Assembly (NCBI GenBank): GCA_964006375.1
Contig: OZ023264.1
Location: forward strand, 172,706,295-172,770,294
Length of the DNA: 64,000 nucleotides
Direction of reading: 5' to 3'
From: Tillus elongatus
Lineage: Eukaryota; Arthropoda; Insecta; Coleoptera; Cleridae
Notes under the pieces: generated by a model
What the model saw: the letters and a program-made list of their open reading frames with translations, nothing else
The model's database searches: none
What the model was told of the DNA's origin: nothing
In this document: in pieces, positions 51,771 through 64,000 of the stretch
Position numbering within the stretch: the stretch's first letter is position 1
How the letters are laid out: the number at the start of each line of letters is the position of its first letter
Translations under genes and position numbers: made by a program

Positions 51771-52256
51771 TACGCCCCATCCAGCCGATCTTTGATGCTT
51801 TGAGATGAAAGATCTCCTCGAGTAATTTAATAGCAGCTAAACAAGTGCCAGTTATAAGAATACTAATTGGCATAAAATCCTTTTTTGTTTTTATCAAGGC
51901 TAATAGGGCTTCAACGGTATCAAACTTGGACACATTGACATACACTTGACCTATGTCAGGCCAGGAAATTTCGACCCCCACCTAGTCCTAAGGATATTTG
52001 ATTATCGATGCATAGCAGATTAGATACTGAAACCAGCAAGTTACTAAAATCGGAATTTCCTTAAAGCGATTAAATCAGGTAGAAGGTTACCAACGAAAGC
52101 AGTGGCGCAACGGTGAAGCTTATGTGACAGAGATAACAAAGACGAGGTACATTGAATGAATAACTAAGGAAATGATGCTAAAATGGGTGAGAGGGGAAAG
52201 GTGCTTGCCAACAGAAAATGAAAAAGAACATAATATAAGAAATTATAAAATTATCC
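51771..52256. other. No confirmed feature
   Basis: A minus-strand frame (51771-51981, VGVEISWPDIGQVYVNVSKF) runs into the mariner fragment; its first 60 residues are not recognised. The remainder is non-coding. Confidence 0.35.
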
Positions 52257-53967
<1,711 letters not shown>

Positions 53968-53974
53968 CATTTTT

Positions 53975-54095
53975 AACTGACTATAGAAATGGGTTTCAGA
54001 GGCCCTAATTCGCACTCATTTGAAGAAATTTTCCGAAAGTCTCACCATCGATACCACTCTATTAGTGAATTTTCTTAATAAAAAATTCACTACAG
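53975..54095 (-). repeat. TAR left arm
   Basis: GGTTTCAGAGGCCCTAATTC, GCACTCATTTGAAG, ATCGATACC and the hairpin ATTAGTGAATTTTC / AAAAATTCACTA. Confidence 0.75.
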
Positions 54096-54782
54096 TGAAA
54101 TACTTAGCACGATATTCTAGGAGTTGAGCTCGTGAAAAGTGACATTCCATCACAAAACAGGGTCATTACTTGGGACTATAAATCCTGAAAGCAAATTTAC
54201 TATGCAGCTTACATCACTATCTGGTGTTAAACTTGTAATGGAACAATATAAAGCTCATAAAAGTACCAAAGGACAATTACTTGGATAAACACTGCCATAC
54301 AATATTGATTCTCCCAACAGAACGCAGCAATTTGATAATGTTTAGGGTAAGTCTTTAAAGACCCTCAAGATGTTTGTTTACTCTAGTCAAAATAAAGTAC
54401 TTATACATAAATTATTCACCTTCCATTCATTGCACAAATGCGGATGAACTTCCTTCGCATAACTGTTTGCTTATCAATTCGTAACGAACTCTCATCATGA
54501 CTTGTTTACCCAATGAAAACACCGAGAGACTAAAATGACAGTTAAAAAAGAATTCACGAAACTTCCTTTCGAACTGACAGGATACACTTTTGAGTTTTCG
54601 AAGAAATTATTAATGCGTTAATTTCACCGATGAACTGGTGTTTTCGAAGCTTCTACGTAGCCGTTTCTTTTTAGTTGTGTATTACCAAACACCGCAAATG
54701 ACACAAGATCACAACCTAAATTAATGTGACAAAATTGGGTCAGTGGGCAAAGTTGAAAGGAAATGACACTTTAAAATTTTTA
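54096..54782. other. No recognised feature
   Basis: Non-coding, no repeats shared with the window. Confidence 0.4.
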
Positions 54783-54831
54783 AATACTCAATGAAAGGCT
54801 TCATCCAGTCAGTGAATTTATTATTAAAACC

Positions 54832-54866
54832 CTACGCATTTCGGCTACCTAGCAGCCATCCTCAGG
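54832..54866 (-). ncRNA. Hammerhead ribozyme-like motif, 3' pseudo-LTR
   Basis: On the minus strand: CTGAGGA (fits CUGANGA), stem II GGCT-GCTAGGT-AGCC, GAAA, short stem III TGCG, then TA, with a 3 bp stem I (CCC/GGG). Stem II is perfect. The UA cleavage triplet (GUA) is allowed but less common than GUC. Confidence 0.6.
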
Positions 54867-55239
54867 GGAAAATCTAAAATACAATAAAAAGTCTGTTAGA
54901 AAATATTGGTTTCTGGTAGGCAATTGTGCCGGTTGAAGCACAATTATCTCAAAGTAAACACTACAGACATCATCAATGTTAATAATTTACAGTCAAACAG
55001 GAAATAGGTTAAAAGCAACAGCAAAAGCCCAAATTTACAGCAAAAACTACAGGCTACAGTTAAACAAGCCAAACAAGCTACATTATAGTCAAAAACATGC
55101 AGTCAAAGCAAGTTAAAATTATCAGAATAAAATAACACAAAAGCAAATCAAGCTGATTGAGAAATTGTAAAAGTTAAATGTTAAACTAAATTTAAAAATT
55201 GAAAGGTTGCGGAGTGAACTGTCAAAGCAAACGTAACAG

Positions 55240-56966
55240 AAGGCTACACAGTCAGGCAGAAACCCCATGAGAACTCCTGAGGAGTTAGAAAACTTATAAA
55301 GTGAATTAAGAGAAACAAGATGGCATCAGTACTTACTTTCCAATTCTTGAAAATTAGAGGCAAAACTATACACAGGTTGACAAAGTTGGGACTTTCATCT
55401 ATTGTACCAAAGGTCCAACAACATCGCACCCGAATGTGTCAGTAAATCTATTCACCGTGTAATGCAGTCAATATAACTCGGTGATTAAACCACAAGACAA
55501 GAGTGAAAGTCGGCCGTGACTAAGCTAAAATGTGACTCAAAAAAATATTGTAATCTTTGAAGATCGGGTCTCTCTCAAAGGAGCTCATGAAAATCTACGC
55601 ACAAAGAGACGACAACGGGTTAGCCATAGGAAGAATGTCCTTCTGGACAACAATCTTATCATCAAACGAGAAGAAGTTCTGGGCCAGGCAAACCTACACC
55701 AAGGCGTGGAGGGCCTTCTGGGAATCGTTTCTGAAGGAAGAGGGAGCAAGTAAATTCTTTAAGAGCAACAGTTTCTGACTGACTGGAACACAGGTAAAGA
55801 GATTGGAGACGTCGAAAGAAACCAAAAAGAAATTATCTCTCAGCGTTATGTTACTGAGTCTATTCACAAACTCTGCAGAATTTTTAACAGAGTAAGTTAA
55901 TTGGTAATCCAACCCGGACATTATCAGAGAAGACAGAAATATCGACAATTTATAGGAAATCCAACCTACGAAGGAGACAACTGGACGAATGGGGCAACCC
56001 TCTTCATGAATCTTTGGGAGGCCATATAGGCGTGGAATAATGTGGTCCATCGGTAGCAACTGCTTATAGTTTTCCGAAACCAATGGAGCGTACTTATCGG
56101 AAAGTTTCCTAAATTTAGAGGTTAAGGAAGGGAGTGGATTGTAGCTAATGGTTAAAATTCTGTTATGCCCCAGGAAAGTGGGGAAATATAATCTGTCCTA
56201 TCCGGGACGACGACACAATGGTCCTTGTCAGCCTTTGAAAGAAAAAGATCGTTGCTACTGATGGTCTCTCTCAGAGAAGAACCAACCTTATTGAATGGTT
56301 TGAATGCCGGGATGAAAGCCTTGAACTTAGAGATAATCTCAAAAACGTTTCCTCGTAAGTAATCAGCATTCTCTACCCTGAATCTCCTCAAGAAGACCTA
56401 TGTGTCCCAAACCGTCTCAAACATCGAACACTTAAGCTAAGGGGCGACGGCAAAATTTATGCCCTGGCTAAGTAAAGCCAATTGTGGGTTATCAAAACCA
56501 TTGAAAGAAGAAACATTCTTAAGTCTCTCATGAAAAACGTGATCACTACATTTTGAAACTGTTTGGTCGTAAGGAATTAGCCTTAAGACATGAGTTTTCA
56601 CGAGCTAAAATTGTTTTTTTATCATAATAAAGAATAGATAAGAAATCATGATCAGTTCCCATGAGAACATTATCTTCAGGTTAATGACAGCCTCCTCCTT
56701 TCTAGCGTAGGCTCATCTTAGTTCTTTCTTGATGACCGACCTGCTGAATCTTTGAACTATATACTCAAAACACCTGGCATTGATCTGTTATACAGGTTCT
56801 TGACAAATTTAGGGCATATATCTCTCCTTATACATGTTGACAGGAACCATACTCTAAGTGACAATAAGACTGAACACCTCCACAACCTTCTGTAAGACTT
56901 TAGGACGTTGGCCAGCCTCGCCGAAATGATTTCATTCCTAAACGTCACATGGCTTGGGATAGACAT
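55240..56966 (-). pseudogene. Penelope-like reverse transcriptase, heavily broken
   Basis: Read leftward: N-terminal region (ARLANVLKSYRRLWRC), FLSKADKDHCVVVPDRTDYI, then PRLYGLPKIHEEGCPIRPVVS, FFLVSFDVSNLFTCVP (motif with the first catalytic Asp) and LPMANPLSSLCA (the 'GLPMGxPLSP' block). These blocks, above all YGLPKIHK, are typical of Penelope-like RTs. The catalytic pair is not recognisable: an attempt to follow it past 55.45 kb gives only a degenerate CDVVG. No GIY-YIG block was found before the 3' pseudo-LTR. Multiple stops and shifts. Confidence 0.82.
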
Positions 56967-57020
56967 AATTGAATACTCAATGAAAAGCTTGATCGAGGCA
57001 GTAAATGTATTATTAAAACC

Positions 57021-57055
57021 CTACGCGTTTCTGCGACCTAGTAGCCATCCTCAGG
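57021..57055 (-). ncRNA. Hammerhead-like motif, 5' pseudo-LTR, weakened stem II
   Basis: CTGAGGA, GAAA, CGCG and TA are present, but stem II (TGGC ... GTCGCA) no longer pairs well, so activity is doubtful. Confidence 0.45.
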
Positions 57056-57114
57056 CGCAAATCAAAAATACAATAAAAATGTAAATACCTTTTTATTGTA
57101 TTTTATATTTGCCC

Positions 57115-57147
57115 CTGAGGATGGCTACTAGGGAGTTGAAACGCGTA
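57115..57147 (+). ncRNA. Hammerhead-like motif in the inverted pseudo-LTR copy
   Basis: CTGAGGA at 57115-57121, stem II GGCT ... AGTT with two G-U pairs, GAAA, CGCG, TA and CCC/GGG stem I. It lies on the opposite strand to the other two. Confidence 0.5.
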
Positions 57148-57284
57148 GGGTTTTAATAATAAATTTACAGTCTGGATCAAGCCTTTCATTGAGTATTCTA
57201 TTATTTCTATCACAGACCATGTGACGTTTAGGAATGACTAACATTTTTAATGTTATGCTGTAACGCAGACTACTAATATAAAAA

Positions 57285-57500
57285 ATTGAGGGCGCAGCAA
57301 GTGCGACTGGTAGTGAATTTTCATAAAAATATTTTTAATGGCAAACATGTCTTTTCTTAATGGAAGAAAATTAATTGAAATAACTTTATTGATTGAAAAC
57401 GTGCCAAATGTTTCCGAAAATGAACCTAAAATGTTTCCGAAAAAAAAAAACTGATTCGGGTTTTTTCGCCAACGAACCTGTTCAAGCTATTTACCCAGCA
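57285..57500 (-). repeat. TAR right terminus
   Basis: GGCGCAGCAAGTGCGACTGG and TAGTGAATTTTCATAAAAAT, then the segment ATTGAAATAACTTTATTG and CCAACGAACCTGTTCAAGC. Confidence 0.7.
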
Positions 57501-57510
57501 TTCAAAAAAT

Positions 57511-57876
57511 AATTGTGTGTGTGTGTGTGTTTTGTTTCTTTAACTTCGGCCTATTTCCGCGACTATGGCCAATCACCGACGCCAGGGAGCAGTTTCACCT
57601 CACTATCCTGGAAATTTTGCCGAACCCCTGCCTTTCTGTAAGGAGGGTAGGGATCTTTAACGTGCCCAACATCGCATGGTCACGGGAAAGACGGCTTTAC
57701 GCCCACTTCGAAGGCCGGAACGTGCAGACACTCAACTTGCTCAAATACAATGCCAGAACCTCGGTTGATGTTAATGTGATAGTTTGTACTGAAAAAGTGA
57801 AATGAGATCGCTGGGATCGAACCCAGTACCCTTCGGTTCAGAGGCACACGTTTTTACCCTTGAACCACAGCGGCTC
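57511..57876 (-). repeat. tRNA-derived SINE, full length
   Basis: (GT)n tail at 57513-57530, central block GTAAGGAGGGTAGGGATC, B box as GGATCGAACC near 57818 and head end ACCACAGCGGCTCTC. Close to the 11.5 kb copy. It interrupts a TAR/mariner remnant. Confidence 0.9.
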
Positions 57877-58060
57877 TCAAAATATAATTGTTCACAAAAA
57901 GCTATTCGACGAAATAAAATAAAAATAATTTCGTGAAAATTTGCAAACAATTACTTCCACATCGTCAGTACCTGTGAAAGTATGGCATCGGGGGCAAAAA
58001 TATCAAACATTTTTTTTTGCTTGAACATTGTAAGAATTGTCAAAACTTATAGAAGGGAAC
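57877..58060. other. No recognised feature
   Basis: Short AT-rich spacer. Confidence 0.4.
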
Positions 58061-58870
58061 GAACATTTTTATTTGTCCGTCGGTCTGTATGTCTGTCTGT
58101 TTGTAGCCTCGATAACTTCAGAACGAATTGAGATATCGTCTTCAAATTTTGTATACAGTTAGGACCCTACAAGCGAACGGTTCGGATTGTATTTGGGTAA
58201 AATCGCTCCAGGGGATAGGGGATGAATGGTGGGTGATTTGGTGAAAGTTAATATTTTTTCGTTAAAACTCTGGCAATATAACGTTTTAGGGCTTGTTTAT
58301 TAGAAAATTTCCAATTGCATCAAACATCTGGTATTCTGTGCTGAAATTAGGGGTTTAATAAGTGGGGGTGGAATATCGGCGACATAATTCTCAAAAATGG
58401 TTTGGTGCTAAAACAGCGTAGAAGGTCTCAAAGCATATAGAAAACTTGATTTTGTACCGACAATTTTTCTGCCTGTCGTTCTGTCGGCCGGTCGGTCTGT
58501 CATCGGCCTGTACCTCTGTCTCTTAGTAGGTCCAATACCGTTCGAAGGAATCGAGATATCATCTTTAAATTTGGTATCCAGTTAGTTTCCGGCAAGGGAA
58601 TGCTTCGAGTTGTTTTTGGGTATAATTGCTTCATGATATATGAGGGGTGATTTGGTGAAAATTGGAATTTTTTCGTTAAAACTCGAGTAATATATCGTTT
58701 TCAGCAGTTAATGGGTACAGGATTACGAATATTTCCTTTGTGGTCAAGTCATGGATCCAAAATTCAATTCATGAAAATGTCTTTCTGAGGAGAGTAGATT
58801 ATCACATTATGTGGAAGTTATGATTCAATTTGCAGCACTATTTTTACACGAAAATCCAAAAACTTTTTTT
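58061..58870 (+). repeat. Repeat D3 with two ~425 bp diverged units
   Basis: 'GTC.GTC.GTC.GT.TGTCTGT' followed by GAGATATC.TC.TTAAATTT.GTAT, CAGTTAG and GGTGATTTGGTGAAA occurs at about 58.08 and 58.49 kb. A fragment also lies at 14.64 kb. Non-coding. Confidence 0.6.
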
Positions 58871-58956
58871 TTAATTACTGATTAAACTGATCCCGGAAAT
58901 GTGTTCTAGGAAGTCTAGCTCGCCGAATTCAATCAGAATCTGCCATTTATTTTTTG

Positions 58957-59073
<117 letters not shown>

Positions 59074-59254
59074 ATAAAGAATGGGTTTTTACTGTAGTTT
59101 ATGGTTTTATAATATGTGATTATGAGTATTTTATTATTTTTAGACTTTGTTATGTATATTTGCAAATAAATTTTATGAAAATTAGTGATTGTAGTTTTAT
59201 TTACTATTCCAAGTGTTGGAATGTATTTACAATGGTTAATCAACTAAGGAAAAC

Positions 59255-59560
59255 CTTCTATATGTTCATATATAAGTATATTTACCTGTTTCTTTTTCTT
59301 TCTTGCCTCGGCTAGCTACCAGGCACTTAAATGAGCAAGAGACAAAACCTGAGGGCGTTCTTATGAGTTCAGGTCCCAAACAAATAGTATTCTCTTTCTT
59401 TTATGACTTTGGAAATGAAATTGAAATTAATTATTTTTTTTAGATTCTGCCCTTTTTTAAACATTTTATTCTCCCATATATGTATATAAAAAAATCAAAA
59501 TAAAGCACTAATTTTCCTTCTTTCTGACAAACAATAATGTAACTTTATTCTAATTAAATA
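59255..59560 (-). repeat. Dispersed repeat D2, copy 2
   Basis: Reversed relative to 46.48-46.78 kb (TTACCTGTTTC, GCCTCGGCTAGCTA, CCTGAGGGCGTTCT, AGTTCAGGTCCC). Confidence 0.5.
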
Positions 59561-59710
59561 AATGTGACAAGAATATTCTTATAATATGTATAACTACTTT
59601 TATTAAAATTATTGTTAATATTAGAATCTATGAAACCCTGCAATTTCGGCCTTTATATTTTATTCAAATTCCTTTTTTTTTAATTTAGATTTAGTGTCAT
59701 TGATCAATAA

Positions 59711-60975
<1,265 letters not shown>

Positions 60976-61047
<72 letters not shown>
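60976..61047. repeat. (TA)n microsatellite
   Basis: Followed by a minus-strand TAR left arm. Confidence 0.97.
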
Positions 61048-61050
<3 letters not shown>

Positions 61051-61180
61051 ATATAAAAATGAAACTGACTCCGCACATTCTAGGGGGCCTAGTTCGCGCT
61101 CATTTGAAGAATTTTATTCAAAATCCAAAAGTCGAGATCTCCTCATTAGTGAACTTTTTAAAGAAAATTCACTAAAACTA
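61048..61180 (-). repeat. TAR left arm, well preserved
   Basis: GAAACTGACTCCGC, GGGGGCCTAGTTCGCGC, CATTTGAAG, AAGTCGAGATCTCC and the hairpin TCATTAGTGAACTTT / AAAATTCACTAAA. Confidence 0.8.
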
Positions 61181-61711
61181 GAGGCGTATCTATGCTAGTG
61201 GAATCAACACTGAGCCATACAATTAATTCTAGATTCGTAATTGCAATATTGGTATAAACACATGGAGTACAGTTTTACTCTTATTTATTATTCCTTGACA
61301 ATTTCACACATTCATATATATCATTCTCCTGGCGTGAATAGCCTCAATATTAATAAGTCACGAAATTTACCCTTTCAAACTTATATAATGTGTTTCGTAT
61401 ATGGTTCGTTTTTCTTTCACATTCCTAAACCCTACAGTATCACTTTCATCTGTTTGCTGAAAAATCTTCGACTCTAAACCAAAATCATTCTCCTGTACAA
61501 TATATCAAAGTAACATGACATTCTCTTAACTATAGATTTTGTCACGTATGTGTTATAATTAAACGACCTTAACACACGCTACTACGTTATCATAGCAAAT
61601 TTAGATGTACATTATGGTTGGACTTGACTACCCGAGATCAAGGCCATTGCCTTTTTTATGACATTACGTAAAAAGAAAGTATACGTGAATATACTCTCCT
61701 TATATTTTATT
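61181..61711. other. No recognised feature
   Basis: A 78-codon frame at 61241-61477 has no signature. Confidence 0.35.
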
Positions 61712-63355
<1,644 letters not shown>

Positions 63356-63747
63356 TGTTTTTTTTTTGGACGTTACGTAAAAGAAAGCATACGTGAATAT
63401 CTCCTTATATTTTATATAATATTGTTGTCTCTGTAATAGTATAACAAAATAAAAAATATCCTGGGGCAGCAAGTGTACGGCAGCAAAGTTTCTTAAAGGT
63501 ATTAGTAATTCCAATAACAATTTTTTGTTCGTTTTTCGGAAGTAGGGTTAACAACACAATTATTGACCCCTTAAGGCTTTTGAAAAATTGTTATGTTTTA
63601 AGAAAACATTTCTTTACTAGGTATGTATCAGTTTTTTTGTTAATGCCGCAAGTCAGAGAGAATATTGAATTGAGAGTAAGTCAAGGACAAAATGCACAAA
63701 TGTCAGTATTAATATTTTAAAAATGTATTTTCATATTAATAAAAGTT
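63356..63747. other. No gene; a decayed TAR terminus near 63462
   Basis: GGGGCAGCAAGTGTACGG followed by GCAAAGTTTC looks like a worn minus-strand terminus. The rest is non-coding. Confidence 0.35.
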
Positions 63748-64000
63748 CGGGACACAGCAAGTGCGTTATGGAAGTGAATTTTCATTAAAATGTTTTTAAT
63801 AGCAAATGCGAGCGGGCATCAATCTGATTATCGATATAGCCTATGTAGTAGAAATAATGTACCTACTTTATTTTATCAAAATTACTAATTGTTTCAAAAA
63901 GGTACAAAAATTTTCCGAAACTAAACTTAAATGTTGGTTTCCTAGCCAACAAACCTTACGTTAATAGTAAATTGAGTTATGAAATTTGAAGGATTTAATG
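63748..64000 (-). repeat. TAR right terminus / MITE-like unit, cut by the window edge
   Basis: CGGGACACAGCAAGTGCGTT, GAATTTTCATTAAAATG and GGGCATCAATCT match 34.55-34.8 kb in order. The second end lies outside the window. Confidence 0.7.

Larger units (their letters stand above)
54783..57243 (-). mobile_element. Penelope-like element with pseudo-LTRs and an inverted 5' extension
   Basis: Direct repeats of ~108 bp at 54783-54890 and 56971-57080 flank an RT pseudogene on the minus strand. At the 5' side the second repeat is followed by its own inverted copy: arms about 56928-57085 and 57086-57243. Pseudo-LTRs in direct plus inverted arrangement are characteristic of Penelope-like elements. Confidence 0.85.
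56928..57243. repeat. Inverted repeat, arms ~158 bp, at the Penelope-like 5' side
   Basis: The left arm (56928-57085) contains the 5' pseudo-LTR and the start of the coding region. The right arm is its inverted copy with about 10 % changes. The centre lies at about 57085. Confidence 0.85.

Overview
The window is AT-rich, eukaryotic and almost entirely made of transposable elements. No intact host gene, rRNA or confident tRNA was found. The mix of elements fits an arthropod genome, probably an insect, though I cannot name the species. It includes mariner elements of the DD41D type, a TTAA-flanked piggyBac, a hAT with a Tc1 element inside it, EN+RT LINEs, Penelope-like elements with a GIY-YIG domain, and a tRNA-derived SINE. 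About 29 (TA)n arrays cover roughly 2.8 kb. Many of the long open frames are only these arrays read as alternating Ile-Tyr.

Layout. 0-5 kb: a mariner remnant cut by the window edge and an RT fragment of a LINE. 5-12 kb: a dispersed repeat, a tRNA-like relic, an RT-less LINE copy and three SINE copies. 12.5-18 kb: two mariner elements with long terminal inverted repeats. 18.3-20 kb: a head-to-head pair of Penelope-like 3' halves, one with a complete-looking hammerhead ribozyme. 21.9-24.8 kb: the RT half of a LINE and another mariner relic. 28-36 kb: large copies of a (TA)n-centred repeat and a hAT/Tc1 nest. 36.7-37.6 kb: a LINE 3' end. 40.5-42.6 kb: the best preserved mariner, with ~430 bp inverted repeats. 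43.4-46 kb: a LINE with tandem repeats before its EN frame. 47.4-49.9 kb: a piggyBac with both ends and TTAA duplications. 50.5-57.2 kb: Penelope-like and mariner copies, including a Penelope-like element with pseudo-LTRs that carry hammerhead-like motifs. 57.2-64 kb: more SINE and (TA)n-centred repeat copies.

The most distinctive unassigned signal is a repeat called TAR here (TA-core repeat). Its left arm starts with a hairpin (TTAGTGAATTTT ... AAAATTCACTAA) and a conserved ~100 bp block. A (TA)n array follows. The right arm is ~150 bp or more, sometimes tandemly repeated, and ends with AAAATTCACTA plus a small hairpin (ACGCA-loop-TGCGT). About 20 full or partial copies lie on both strands. 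The plan (subterminal inverted repeats, 3' hairpin, central microsatellite) resembles Helentron-associated/DINE-1-like elements, but that assignment is inference.

Nothing here forms a host operon or pathway. The elements interact as nested insertions, shared defects and a common habit of sitting against (TA)n. Coding calls are mostly pseudogenes: frames are broken, and several starts would need non-ATG codons that are unlikely in a eukaryote.
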